Source of the DNA: Bacteroidales bacterium
GTDB taxonomy: Bacteria; Bacteroidota; Bacteroidia; Bacteroidales; VadinHA17
Direction of reading: 5' to 3'
Assembly: GCA_021738535.1 (NCBI GenBank)
Contig: JAIPBU010000007.1
Span: 1-64,000 of the forward strand
Length of the DNA stretch: 64,000 nucleotides
Both the position numbers and the translations under genes were made by a program. The notes below the pieces were generated by a model that saw only the letters and a list, made by a program, of their open reading frames with translations, made no database searches and had not been told where the DNA came from. Each line of letters begins with the position of its first letter. The first letter of the stretch is position 1. This document shows positions 52,097-62,100 of the stretch, one piece after another.

Positions 52097-54355
52097 CTAT
52101 TTCTTCTTCTTAAAGATCTTACGTATCAGTGAGCGGAGGGTTGTGCTCTTATCCTCAGTGCTGAGGGTGTCCTTTTTCTCTTTCTTACCGCTGAAGAGCC
52201 TTTCAAAGAATCCTTCCACTCCCTTGCGGTGCCAGGGCTCGCACTCGTCCATGAAATCATAGTTATCTTCCGGCAGGTCGAAGGGCAGCAGGTAGCGGCT
52301 GCGCAGCCGGCTATCCTGTTCGATATACCTCAGTAGTCCTGCGGTGACAGGCATGGCCAGTGCCGAGCCTGCCCCGTTGCCGCTGCGGAAATGCACCTCA
52401 GGCAGGGCGGCGCCCACCCATGTGCCGGCAACCAGGGCCGGTGTGTAGGCCACGAACCAGGCATCCGAATAGTCGCCTGCCGTACCTGTCTTGCCCGCCA
52501 GCTCAGCCTCCACGCCGAAGCGTGTGCGCAGTCCTTCCGCCGTTCCCTGCTCCACCACCTGCTGCAGCATTGCTGTGAGCTGGTCTGTTGTTTCCTTTGC
52601 AAAGACCTCGCGCGGACGGTAATCGCGGCGTTTATATATCTCGTTGCCATTGGCATCCGTTATACGGTTGACCATCACCGGTTCATGCATCTTACCGCCG
52701 TTGGCTATGGCGCCGTAGGCCCTCACCATCTCGTAGAGTGATATATCGATGCTGCCCAGGGCAGCCGAGGGCTCGTCCCTGCCCGGCACGGGCAGGTCGA
52801 GGCGATTGCATGTACCCACCAGGTTGCGTCCCCCTGTCCTGAAGTACAGGTCCACCGTGGGCAGGTTCATTGAATGCGCCAGGGCGTACCACATGGCCAC
52901 TGTGCTGTCGGGCGTTGATTGCCTGTCGTAGTTCTGCGGCTGCCAGTCGTCGTAGCCGGGATATTCCTGTTCACTATTCTCCAGGTATGTACAGGGCGGG
53001 AATCCCTCTTCCAGGGCGGTGGCATAGAGGAAAGGCTTGAAGGCTGATGCTGCCTGCCGGTGCGAGCGCACCATATCGAAGGGCAGCAGCCTGTAGTTAT
53101 TACCCCCTATCCATGTAAGGACGGAGCCATCACGCGGATCGGTCACCAGCACCGCCGCGTTGAGCATGCGGTAGTAGTGCCAGAGGCTGTCGATACGACT
53201 TATTGTACGCACTTCGATGCCGCCATGGTCATACACCTGCACCGTGTTAACGACGGTATCAGATCCGTTCATGTCATCCCGATGTTGGTCGTACCACCGT
53301 TTTTTATCGCCGAAGCGTTGCAGCTCCCTGTCAAGCAGCTCCTGCATCCCTTCGAGATGCTGCGCCGCAGTACTTATTGCCTGTTCCTGCATAGCCATAT
53401 CCAGGGTTGTGTATATCCTGAGGCCATCTTTTTCAAGGTCATATGAATTTCCACCGGCTCCTTCAATCTCATCAATAATTTCCTCCACTCTCTGCCGTAC
53501 CCTGTACACGAAGTATCCGGCGGGTGTGTCTTTGTTCAGGTTGTTGTAGTCGGTTCCGAGGGGCAATTCCTTCAGTCTTGCCGCTTCTCCGGCGCTTATG
53601 CATTTGACGTCGGCCATGAGGGAGATGACGGTATTGCGGCGCTGCAGTGATGCTTCGGGGTTGAGTTGCGGGTTATAGAGGGTGTTGGCCTTGAGCATGC
53701 CGACGAGGACGGCCGACTCGTGTATGCGGAGGCTGCGGACCGGCTTGTTGAAGTACCTGTGTGCGGCCGACTCGATGCCATAGACATCCTCACCGAAGGG
53801 TACCGAGTTAAGGTAGAGCAGCAGTATCTCGTCCTTGCTGTAGACCTCTTCGATGCGCGAGGCTATTATGACTTCTTTCATCTTGTTGATGACGAGCCCG
53901 AGGACGGCATGTTTTTTCCTGCCGTAGATATTCTTTACCAGCTGTTGTGTTATGGTGCTTCCGCCCCCACTGCTTTTATCGCCCAGCAGTATTGTTTTGA
54001 GAAAGACGCGCAGGTAGCTGCGGGTGTCGTATCCCCGGTGTTCATAGAAGCGCCTGTCCTCGGTGGCGATAAGAGCCTCTTTGAGGTGTTGCGGTACATC
54101 GTCCCACCCGATATTGGTACGGTTCTCGGCGAAGTATTTACCTATAAGACGGTCATCTGCCGAATATACCAGCGAAGCCTCTTCGTTGCTGAGCTGCTGC
54201 AGGTCTGTTTTGCGCGGCAGCTTACCGAAGGCGCCGCCATAGACAAGGAGCACCAGGCTGCCACCCAGCAGTATTGCCAGGGAGAGGGCCCCGCTTATTA
54301 GCCTGAAGAGCAGTTTCCTGTTTTTATTCTTTTTGTTTGGTTTCTTTTTCGCCAT
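52097..54355 (-). CDS. class A penicillin-binding protein (PBP1A type)
   Basis: 752 residues from ATG 54355 (MAKKKPNKKNKNRK); an in-frame ATG at 54409 would put a stray hydrophobic stretch first. One membrane segment (about 17-40). The GT51 transglycosylase has the catalytic Glu in ATEDRRFYEHRG and the motif GGGSTITQQLVKN. The transpeptidase has SxxK as SAFKPF and KTG as AGKTGTAGDYSDAW. The enzyme polymerises and cross-links peptidoglycan. The length is normal and both active sites are intact. The C-terminus is lysine-rich (SLIRKIFKKKK). Confidence 0.95.
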   Translation of the reverse strand: MAKKKPNKKNKNRKLLFRLISGALSLAILLGGSLVLLVYGGAFGKLPRKTDLQQLSNEEASLVYSADDRLIGKYFAENRTNIGWDDVPQHLKEALIATEDRRFYEHRGYDTRSYLRVFLKTILLGDKSSGGGSTITQQLVKNIYGRKKHAVLGLVINKMKEVIIASRIEEVYSKDEILLLYLNSVPFGEDVYGIESAAHRYFNKPVRSLRIHESAVLVGMLKANTLYNPQLNPEASLQRRNTVISLMADVKCISAGEAARLKELPLGTDYNNLNKDTPAGYFVYRVRQRVEEIIDEIEGAGGNSYDLEKDGLRIYTTLDMAMQEQAISTAAQHLEGMQELLDRELQRFGDKKRWYDQHRDDMNGSDTVVNTVQVYDHGGIEVRTISRIDSLWHYYRMLNAAVLVTDPRDGSVLTWIGGNNYRLLPFDMVRSHRQAASAFKPFLYATALEEGFPPCTYLENSEQEYPGYDDWQPQNYDRQSTPDSTVAMWYALAHSMNLPTVDLYFRTGGRNLVGTCNRLDLPVPGRDEPSAALGSIDISLYEMVRAYGAIANGGKMHEPVMVNRITDANGNEIYKRRDYRPREVFAKETTDQLTAMLQQVVEQGTAEGLRTRFGVEAELAGKTGTAGDYSDAWFVAYTPALVAGTWVGAALPEVHFRSGNGAGSALAMPVTAGLLRYIEQDSRLRSRYLLPFDLPEDNYDFMDECEPWHRKGVEGFFERLFSGKKEKKDTLSTEDKSTTLRSLIRKIFKKKK

Positions 54356-54384
54356 TGGGACAATGATGATAATGGAACAGGGTG

Positions 54385-54392
54385 CAAAGATA
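54385..54392 (-). promoter_or_regulatory. probable -7 element of the PBP1A gene
   Basis: Reads TATCTTTG on the minus strand (TAnnTTTG), 29 bases before ATG 54355. A start near 54379 would leave a short leader and supports that ATG over the one at 54409, which lies upstream of the element. Confidence 0.45.
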
Positions 54393-54616
54393 GTTTTTCC
54401 TGGCAGCACCTGTTTGATAAACTATGGTTGATTTTTTATGAAAGGTCTGTTTGACCTGACCAAGCAGGTGATAAACATTGATGAATGGATGATTTAACCG
54501 TATGACAACGGTTTCTTAAAGTATTTATTGCCTATTTTCTTAAACTAAACCCACACAAGTATTGTTATAGGATGTGAATGGAAAATAATGATTTAAAATT
54601 AAAAAATTAAACCTTT

Positions 54617-55261
54617 ATGCCACAAGATCTACACATTAAAGATATTGAAGCAAGCCAGCAAACAGGCACTGAGAGTGCCAAACAATCAAAGGCTGCTGAT
54701 AAGGCACCTGTATACAATTCATTATACAATGCTTTATACAAGTTCGGTTCATGCGATGTTTATGATTACCTTGATGTTCGCAATTTGAGTCATATAAAGA
54801 ACAGCATAGTTCTTTCGCCTGCCAAACATTTTTTCTTCGAGGAGGAAGACCTGCATAATGTTGAGATGGTAATAGATATTCATAATTTATCAGGCAGAAA
54901 GAACACCAGGTCATACTTTGAGAGGATTTACAACAGCATGCCTGAGGGTTCTTACTTTACGGGTTCTTTTAAAACACCCGGAGCAAAAAACTCCGGCAGC
55001 CCGGACTATCACAGGTATCTTTTTGATTATGAAGATGCTACTTCAAAGGATGAGAACGGCTCAGGGATGTTACTGGGTATGATAGACAAACTGATAAGCC
55101 GGGTGAACAGCAGTTTAACCGGTAACATAAACGGGAAAGAAGCAGAAAAGATTCTTCAGATGACAGGCTTTGAGGTGATGGATATAACTGAGATGAACGG
55201 GAAGGTATACTTTACTTCTGTAAAAACATCCGCTTACAGGAATAATTATTCTCTGTCATAG
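54617..55261 (+). CDS. hypothetical protein beside the exopolysaccharide locus
   Basis: 214 residues, soluble. It contains LYNALYKFGSCDVYDYLDVR, then MVIDIHNLSGRKNTRSYFER and YNSMPEGSYFTGSF, which recall part of a Rossmann-type methyltransferase-like fold, but no S-adenosylmethionine-binding glycine motif is visible. The gene lies 35 bases before the sugar transferase gene on the same strand and so is probably co-expressed with it. Function unknown; a role in exopolysaccharide assembly is inferred from position alone. Confidence 0.6.
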   Translation: MPQDLHIKDIEASQQTGTESAKQSKAADKAPVYNSLYNALYKFGSCDVYDYLDVRNLSHIKNSIVLSPAKHFFFEEEDLHNVEMVIDIHNLSGRKNTRSYFERIYNSMPEGSYFTGSFKTPGAKNSGSPDYHRYLFDYEDATSKDENGSGMLLGMIDKLISRVNSSLTGNINGKEAEKILQMTGFEVMDITEMNGKVYFTSVKTSAYRNNYSLS

Positions 55262-55295
55262 GGAAATCAGGGAATCATTTAAAACAATCATTAAC

Positions 55296-56753
55296 ATGTT
55301 GGCAGACATATTCAAAAGATTGCACAGATCAGGTATTGTAACTTTTCTCAGGAGAGGTATATTACTAAACACCCTGCTGGGGTTCCTTGATATTCTGGCT
55401 ATTACCCTTGCATTCCAGGTTTCATATTCGATTTCTTCGGGACTCACAAGGTCATTATTCTATTATGACAGCAGTATACTGATCCTCTACCTGGCATTTA
55501 TGCCCCTCTGGCTGATTATTCTTTACCTGTTCAAGATTGCCGAGATACCCAGGACCAAGAGGTACAGGATACTGTTTATGGAATACCTGCAGTCGGCTGC
55601 GCTCTTTGCGATACTACTCAGCCTGGTGCACATGGTATTCAATATCAGCGAGGTCACATATTTATTCCTTCTTACTGTTAGCCTGGCCGGCCTTGTATTT
55701 CTGTTCAGCGTACGCCTGGTAGAATACTGGGTTTTTAAGCACTACAGGTCGAAGGGATACAACTACAGGAATGTTGTAATAATAGCTGATGGAACGGCAG
55801 ATAAATTCATTAAGAGCTTAACAAAACGTAAGGAATGGGGTTACCGGGTATTCGCCATTTTCACTGAATCGGAAAAGATACACAGAAAATGGAAAGAGAG
55901 TATTATCATGTTACAGGAGGAATACCTGGAGGTAATAAATGATTTAATGGAGAAGGACCTGGTTGACGAGGTGCTATACTACAAGAGCAAGGTATCGACG
56001 GGTGAGGTAAGGTCAATCATCAGGTCATGCGAGGAGCTGGGTGTTACCTTCAGGCTCAGGATGGACAAAACAGATAAGACCATAACCAATGGTTTACGGA
56101 CTGATTTTGCGGGAGAGAACTTCCTGACCTTTATCAACATCCCCCATAAATCATTTTCTATAACGATGAAAAGGTTTATTGACATAGTAATAGCGCTTTC
56201 AATGCTGACTGTTCTCAGTCCTTTCCTGCTTTTATTATCTCTTCTGATAAAGCTTGACTCTAAAGGGCCGGTCATATTCAAGCAGGAGAGAGTAGGTTTA
56301 CGGGGCAGGAAATTCATGCTTTACAAGTTCAGGACGATGGTCAGTAATGCAGAGGATTTACGAAAAGAGATGGAAGACCAGAACGAGGTTGACGGCCCGG
56401 TCTTCAAGATTGAGAAAGACCCCCGGATCACCAGGGTTGGTCATTTCTTAAGGAAGACAGGCTTTGATGAGTTTCCGCAGCTGATCAACATACTCAAGGG
56501 TGAGATGTCGCTGATAGGCCCCAGGCCGCCCTTAGCCAGTGAGACTATGCAGTATGAGCGCTGGCAGCTCAGGCGATTATCAGTAAGGCCGGGGCTCTCA
56601 TGTTTCTGGCAGATAAAGCCTGAAAGGAACAGCATTAAGTTTGAGAAGTGGATGGAAATGGATCTTGCCTATATAGACAACTGGTCACTAAGGCTTGACT
56701 TCCTGATCCTGTTGAGGACATTCAGGACGGTAGTAAGGAAAACAGGTCTTTAG
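55296..56753 (+). CDS. polyprenyl-phosphate sugar-1-phosphate transferase (exopolysaccharide initiation)
   Basis: 485 residues. Four membrane segments in the first 150 residues, a Rossmann-like central domain (NVVIIADGTADKFIKSL), a fifth segment near 295-320 (VIALSMLTVLSPFLLLLSLL), then the bacterial sugar transferase domain: GPVIFKQERVGLRGRKF, YKFRTM, DPRITRVGHFLRKTGFDEFPQ and MSLIGPRPP. It transfers a sugar phosphate from a nucleotide sugar to undecaprenyl phosphate, the first step of exopolysaccharide repeat synthesis. The Wza- and Wzc-like genes follow after an inserted minus-strand gene. Confidence 0.95.
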   Translation: MLADIFKRLHRSGIVTFLRRGILLNTLLGFLDILAITLAFQVSYSISSGLTRSLFYYDSSILILYLAFMPLWLIILYLFKIAEIPRTKRYRILFMEYLQSAALFAILLSLVHMVFNISEVTYLFLLTVSLAGLVFLFSVRLVEYWVFKHYRSKGYNYRNVVIIADGTADKFIKSLTKRKEWGYRVFAIFTESEKIHRKWKESIIMLQEEYLEVINDLMEKDLVDEVLYYKSKVSTGEVRSIIRSCEELGVTFRLRMDKTDKTITNGLRTDFAGENFLTFINIPHKSFSITMKRFIDIVIALSMLTVLSPFLLLLSLLIKLDSKGPVIFKQERVGLRGRKFMLYKFRTMVSNAEDLRKEMEDQNEVDGPVFKIEKDPRITRVGHFLRKTGFDEFPQLINILKGEMSLIGPRPPLASETMQYERWQLRRLSVRPGLSCFWQIKPERNSIKFEKWMEMDLAYIDNWSLRLDFLILLRTFRTVVRKTGL

Positions 56754-56768
56754 ACAGTTTGCATTAAA

Positions 56769-58649
56769 TCAGCTTACGCTTAAGTCTTTCCGGACAACAA
56801 TCTTGCCGGTGGCAATTAAGCCCTTACCCAAATTAATTTCTACAATATATATTCCGGCAGCAAGGCTGAGACTATAATACAATTCTTTCTGAGCTGTTAC
56901 CCGGTTTGAGTCGTGAACAAGAGTACCTGTAAGGTTAAAAACCCTCAGCCTTATCTCACCATAATTTAAATAGCCTGGCAATACAACATAAAAATCACCA
57001 TTTGTCGGGTTAGGATAAATTTGCATTTCACTATCCGGCAGCAGATCAGGCACACTGACCACGTTACCCTCTATTGCCCCTATAGTGGGAGGGCTGTTAA
57101 AGAAGTTACCCATGTAATCATATTCCAGTCCCACATCCAGGCCCTCTCCTATTGCCGGTGATCCTTCTGTCAGCCGGTAGTCGGTTGATGACACAAAGAG
57201 AGGATCCCGGGGTTCCTGGCTGTTAGCATCCCATCCTATAGTATTCAAATATGCATCCCATTCATAATCATAATAGGGCCCCCCGTTACCCTGCAGATTA
57301 AACAGCATATTATCCTGGTCAGCTATATAGTACAGGTTATAATCAACATCCACTGATTCAAAGTCCGTTTCAAAAGTTGAGTATATGCATGGCCAGTAGC
57401 TATTCCTGGAAAAGTCGTTATTATTATAGAAGATATTATTCTTAATTTCACAATCATGGGTTTTACCGTGCAGGTAAAGCTGACCATTGAAAGCATCTGA
57501 ATTTTGATTGCAGCCGTAAAAAGTATTATTATAGACCTTGATATTTTGCCCGTTATAGATAACAATTGATGGCTGTGTAGGTGCGACGCTAATATTTGCA
57601 TATACCAGGATATTAGAAAAAGTGTTGGGATTTTCTTTAGCATTAATACCAATATGCGCCATTGAATAACCTTCCGGTGCGTCGGTATGCTGGTTCTCTG
57701 TTTCAAAGATATAGTTATACCTTATTGTAAGGTTTTCAAAGGTAGCTATTTCTTCACCGGCAACATCTATTCCTGAGTGGTAGCAGTTCGAGATAGTATT
57801 ATATTCAATAAGAACATCATGCAATCTTCCTGAGGATGCATCCTGTGGTCTTGTTGACATTGCTCTTCTTCCGCATTCACGGATTATGTTATTGTGCACG
57901 TGTGAATCAGAGTGCCAGAATTCAATTCCATATCCTACTGTACTACCCTTTATACCTATATGACTGACATAGCAGTTTTTCACCACAAGGCCTGTTTCAT
58001 CATTAAAGGGCCATTCCTCCTTAAATCCTGCCAGTCTTGAGTACCTGATATCCAGGCTATCGAATGCAATGTAGTCTTTCTCATTATAATAGACACACAG
58101 ATTTCTCTGGCTCACTTCCACACTGCTGTATTCTTCAGCCGGGTCTGATGAGCTGTAAATATATACTCTGCCGTCAACCCATACCCAGTCGCGGTCAGTG
58201 GCCAGGTCGCTTACCTGGTTCTTCTGTGCCTGTCCCCATACGATAGTATCATTAGCCTCAAAAAAGACCCCTCCCTCATAGGAATCGCCGGGATCATCAA
58301 ATGTATTATCAGACACCCATATATTAGTTGCATGGGCAGACCATGAAGATGTTTCTGACCCGTAGATCCCGGGCCTAGGGCCTTCCCCGTAAGGACCAAA
58401 ATATATATAAGAATCTTCAGACCCTGAAGAAGGCACTACCAGGGTTTCGCGCCACAGCCCCCCACATTCAAAAAATATGCTGTCGCCGGGACTGAAGGAG
58501 GTATTGTTAACCTTACTTATGCTTGCCCATGCCGTGGAAGGGCTGGTACCATCATTAGAATCGCTGCCCGCATTACTTACATAATAGTTCTGGGCTATGG
58601 CAAAAGTCGCAGGAAATAATAATAGTATAAACACAGTTAATCTTTTCAT
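56769..58649 (-). CDS. secreted parallel beta-helix protein with T9SS sorting domain
   Basis: 626 residues. The signal peptide is MKRLTVFILLLFPATFAIAQ. The N-terminus (YYVSNAGSDSNDGTSPSTAW) is typical of right-handed beta-helix polysaccharide-binding or -cleaving proteins. The middle has many PbH1 coils (VHNNIIRECGRRAMSTR, ENLTIRYNYIFETEN). The last 80 residues (MQIYPNPTNGDFYVVLPGYL, then GIYIVEINLGKGLIATGKI) are a type IX sorting domain. It may be a lyase or binding protein for the exported polysaccharide; no catalytic residues are assigned. It is divergent from the Wza-like gene. Confidence 0.85.
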   Translation of the reverse strand: MKRLTVFILLLFPATFAIAQNYYVSNAGSDSNDGTSPSTAWASISKVNNTSFSPGDSIFFECGGLWRETLVVPSSGSEDSYIYFGPYGEGPRPGIYGSETSSWSAHATNIWVSDNTFDDPGDSYEGGVFFEANDTIVWGQAQKNQVSDLATDRDWVWVDGRVYIYSSSDPAEEYSSVEVSQRNLCVYYNEKDYIAFDSLDIRYSRLAGFKEEWPFNDETGLVVKNCYVSHIGIKGSTVGYGIEFWHSDSHVHNNIIRECGRRAMSTRPQDASSGRLHDVLIEYNTISNCYHSGIDVAGEEIATFENLTIRYNYIFETENQHTDAPEGYSMAHIGINAKENPNTFSNILVYANISVAPTQPSIVIYNGQNIKVYNNTFYGCNQNSDAFNGQLYLHGKTHDCEIKNNIFYNNNDFSRNSYWPCIYSTFETDFESVDVDYNLYYIADQDNMLFNLQGNGGPYYDYEWDAYLNTIGWDANSQEPRDPLFVSSTDYRLTEGSPAIGEGLDVGLEYDYMGNFFNSPPTIGAIEGNVVSVPDLLPDSEMQIYPNPTNGDFYVVLPGYLNYGEIRLRVFNLTGTLVHDSNRVTAQKELYYSLSLAAGIYIVEINLGKGLIATGKIVVRKDLSVS

Positions 58650-58941
58650 GGCGAGTGTAATTTTGTTTATAACAGACTATTCACACGGGAGAGCAGATAA
58701 GCATTACCATATATTTTGAATTTCCCTTTCCTCCCTGAATCATTTAACGGTAATATGGTTTAAAAGTTTTCTTTCAGGCGCAAAAGAGTCAGAAATATGA
58801 CATATACAATAAAAAGCTAAAAGGGTGAATATATAAAGTCATAAAAAAGCATATTCCCCGGATGAATTTCATAATAATTAAAACAATTGCTCTTTAATAA
58901 TGTTTTGTATAATAAATAATGATGTACAAATATGGCCAACT

Positions 58942-59718
58942 ATGATTACGCGAGTCAAATCAACCCTTAGACCAGCACTAATATTATTTCTTGTCATTGC
59001 TGCTTCATCCTGCGTACCATCAAAAAAACTCAAATATTTCAATGATATTGATGACATACAGGCACCTTATGTGAGTCCACAGAAGGATAAAGCAATAGCA
59101 CCGGGCGACCGGCTGTTTATAAGGGTGCTTAGCATTGACGAAGAAGCAAACCAGATTTTTAATTCCGTGGATAATATTACTGCCAATAATACCAGCAATA
59201 TAATAGGATATGGTATTAACCAGGAGGGCAATATAGATTTTCCGTTTGTAGGAAAGGTAAAACTGTCAGGGATGACCATTGCTGAAGCAAGTGAGAAGAT
59301 GACCGGTTTACTGAAGGAATATGTTCCGGGATCAGAGGTTGTAATAAAGTATATAGATAACAGGGTTACAGTGATGGGCGAGGTAAATGCCCAGGGTGTA
59401 TATTCCTTTTCTGAAGATAAAATAAATATTTACAAGGCGCTTGCCCTGGGAGGGGGTCTGACCCGTTGGGGAAACAGGGAGAATGTGGTTCTTATGCGCA
59501 ATGAGAACGGACGTATTACTCATTATAAGCTCGATCTTTCCAGTTCAGAGATAGCAGGTAAGGACCAGTTCTATGTCAGGCCCAACGACGTAGTGGTTGT
59601 TGAGCCACTCAAACGTATATCAGCCAGTTACCAGAATACCACTTTCAACACCGTCCTGGGTGCGTTATCAACGATAATAACAATACTAATATTTGCAGGT
59701 GTATCACCAGGTAACTAA
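58942..59718 (+). CDS. Wza-like polysaccharide export lipoprotein
   Basis: 258 residues from ATG 58942; an ATG at 58900 would place 14 extra residues before the signal. Lipobox LVIAASSC. The Poly_export domain has APGDRLFIRVL and GYGINQEGNIDFPFVGKVKL, and a SLBB-type unit (NRVTVMGEVNAQGVYSF) follows. A C-terminal hydrophobic helix (TVLGALSTIITILIFAGV) could span the outer membrane. It forms the outer-membrane pore for exopolysaccharide export. The Wzc-like kinase begins 12 bases downstream. Confidence 0.93.
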   Translation: MITRVKSTLRPALILFLVIAASSCVPSKKLKYFNDIDDIQAPYVSPQKDKAIAPGDRLFIRVLSIDEEANQIFNSVDNITANNTSNIIGYGINQEGNIDFPFVGKVKLSGMTIAEASEKMTGLLKEYVPGSEVVIKYIDNRVTVMGEVNAQGVYSFSEDKINIYKALALGGGLTRWGNRENVVLMRNENGRITHYKLDLSSSEIAGKDQFYVRPNDVVVVEPLKRISASYQNTTFNTVLGALSTIITILIFAGVSPGN

Positions 59719-59730
59719 AAATCAAAGCAA

Positions 59731-62100
59731 ATGAACTTTAACAATTCAGATAAGGAAGGAAACCCAGTAAAACACTATCTAAGCAAAATATTAGGGCTTA
59801 AGTACTTTTATATAATCAGCCTGGTTCTGTTTATTTCCGGGGCCCATCTCTATAACAAGTATGCCACTAAGGCATACGAGGTAAACTCCGCTATTGGACC
59901 GGTAAAAGAAAACAGGACAAATATACTGGCATCCGGGAATATGTTCGGAGGAGCAGCAAGCAATGTAACACCCAGGAGGAATATTGAAGACGATGTCAAC
60001 AGCCTGTCATCATACTCACTTATATTAAAAACGCTTGACAACCTGGATTACGAGGTAGCCTACTACAGTGAGAACCGTGGTTTCCTGAAGCAGACCCGGG
60101 AGATATATGAAGCTGCCCCGTTCAATGTCACGATGGATAAATCGCATACCCAGCCTATTGCCTGCAGGATGTATATCCGTCCCATCACCGACTCAACCTA
60201 TCTCCTGAGCATCCCGGAGCAAACTGTGACACTTTACAATTATATAGATGACAAGGTATTGCAAGAAGAGTTTGTACTCAGGACTGATACCCTGGGATAT
60301 TACAACAGGACACTCACCTCAGCAAATTTCAGTTTTTCAGTATCCCGATCGTCAACAAATTTTATTGAAGACACTAACAGGGAAAAAGATTACTTTTTCA
60401 GGTTTTACCACCCCGATAACCTTGCAATGTCATACCTCAACAGGCTTGAGGTTACACCTGTATCTTTTATGGCTTCCATTATTGAGCTTCGTTTCCGGGG
60501 TGAAAATATTGATAAATCAATAAGCTTCCTCAACAGTTATATTAATGCATTTTTGGAAGAGAACCTGGCAAAGAAGAACAAGATTGCCCTTAACACGGTT
60601 CAGTTTATTGATTCCCAGCTTTCAGAGATAGCTGATTCACTGGTTGTATCCGAATCTATGCTAAGGAATTTCAGGTCCAACAACCAGGTTACTGACCTTG
60701 GCTTCCAGGGAGAAAGGATATATGACCAGCTTGAGCAGATTGACAGGGAGAAGTCGCAGCTTGAAGTAAGGAAGAGGTACTTCGAATATGTTATCAATCA
60801 TTTCAAAACGAACGATGACGTGAAGGGTGTTGTGCCCCCGGTATCTGCCAATATAACAGATCCCATAATGAATGATCTTATTACAGAGTTACTCGATCTG
60901 AATTCGCAACGGTCTGAGCTTCTGAACAGCAGCTCGGATAAAAACCTTTACCTGGACCAGGTAGAGAATAAGATCGAGCTCCAGAAGAGCCTGATTGCGG
61001 AGAACGCAAGAAATAACCTTAACACTCTTAATCTCAGCATCAATGAGCTTGATTACAGGGCCGACAAACTATCGGAGGAGATAAGCAGGCTTCCCCGGAC
61101 AGAGATGAACATGGTAAGCATGGAGCGTAAATTCAATCTTAATGATGCCATTTACACATTCCTGCTTGAAAAGAGGTCTGAGGCAGCCATAAGCCTTGCC
61201 TCCAATTTTCCTGATTACGAAATACTTGAAGAAGCCAGGTTCAATTCAGCACAGGTTATAAAGCCTAAGGACACCACCAATTACATGCTGGCCTTTATGC
61301 TGGGTCTTCTTATCCCCAGTGCATACCTCTTACTGAGGGAAATGCTTGACGATAAGATAAACAGCACTTATGAGTTAAGTGCAAGGTCAGGCGGTGCCGT
61401 ACTGAACAGGATTTACAGTAATAAACTAAAAAGCGACAATATATTTACTGCTGCCCCTTCCTCTGCTATAGCCGAGTCTTTCCGCAGCCTGAGGAGCCAC
61501 CTCATATTTAAACTGAAAGACAAAGAGGATAAGGTTATCCTCATCACATCCTCCCAGCCAAGGGATGGAAAAAGTTTTGTATCGTATAACCTGGGCATTG
61601 CCCTTGCATCAGTAGGTTATAAGACGGCGATTGTGGATGGTGACCTCAGGAGGCCGACACTTCACAGGAAGCTGGGACTGGAGAATGATAAGGGTATATC
61701 AACATACATGAGCAACAGCACGGGAATTAATGAAATAATCATGAAGACCGGGCAGGAAAACCTTTCTGTTATCCCTGCCGGACCGGTACTTCCCAATCCC
61801 TCAGAGCTGATACAGAAGGGTGAGATGGACAGTCTTTTCGAGCATCTTAAATCCGAATTTGATTATATTATTATAGACAGCTCACCGCTGGGACTGGTTT
61901 CGGACGCTACCCAGCTGCTTCAATTCGCCAATCGTATAGCCGTTGTTGCCAGGAACAAGCACACCAGGAAAAGTACATTCCAGACAGCTATGGAGACCCT
62001 TGACAGGTACTCGATCAGTGAATATGATATTATCTATAATGATCTTGACATAAGAAAGAGTCCTTATGCCGGGTATACAAAATATTATACTAAGAATTAA
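59731..62100 (+). CDS. Wzc-like chain-length regulator and tyrosine kinase
   Basis: 789 residues. Two membrane segments (about 28-46 and 515-532) flank a periplasmic Wzz-type domain with coiled coils (QLEQIDREKSQLEVRKR, SLIAENARNNLNTLNLS). The C-terminal BY-kinase has Walker A SQPRDGKSF, Walker A' AIVDGDLRRPTLH and Walker B YIIIDSSPLG. The tail ends in a tyrosine cluster (YAGYTKYYTKN) that would be autophosphorylated. It controls polymer length and export together with the Wza-like protein (12-base gap). The last 11 bases overlap the convergent thioesterase gene. Confidence 0.95.
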   Translation: MNFNNSDKEGNPVKHYLSKILGLKYFYIISLVLFISGAHLYNKYATKAYEVNSAIGPVKENRTNILASGNMFGGAASNVTPRRNIEDDVNSLSSYSLILKTLDNLDYEVAYYSENRGFLKQTREIYEAAPFNVTMDKSHTQPIACRMYIRPITDSTYLLSIPEQTVTLYNYIDDKVLQEEFVLRTDTLGYYNRTLTSANFSFSVSRSSTNFIEDTNREKDYFFRFYHPDNLAMSYLNRLEVTPVSFMASIIELRFRGENIDKSISFLNSYINAFLEENLAKKNKIALNTVQFIDSQLSEIADSLVVSESMLRNFRSNNQVTDLGFQGERIYDQLEQIDREKSQLEVRKRYFEYVINHFKTNDDVKGVVPPVSANITDPIMNDLITELLDLNSQRSELLNSSSDKNLYLDQVENKIELQKSLIAENARNNLNTLNLSINELDYRADKLSEEISRLPRTEMNMVSMERKFNLNDAIYTFLLEKRSEAAISLASNFPDYEILEEARFNSAQVIKPKDTTNYMLAFMLGLLIPSAYLLLREMLDDKINSTYELSARSGGAVLNRIYSNKLKSDNIFTAAPSSAIAESFRSLRSHLIFKLKDKEDKVILITSSQPRDGKSFVSYNLGIALASVGYKTAIVDGDLRRPTLHRKLGLENDKGISTYMSNSTGINEIIMKTGQENLSVIPAGPVLPNPSELIQKGEMDSLFEHLKSEFDYIIIDSSPLGLVSDATQLLQFANRIAVVARNKHTRKSTFQTAMETLDRYSISEYDIIYNDLDIRKSPYAGYTKYYTKN

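Noticed and set aside
53666-54301. 211-codon plus-strand open frame opposite PBP1A
   Set aside because: Shadow of the PBP1A coding sequence; composition reflects the complementary codons.
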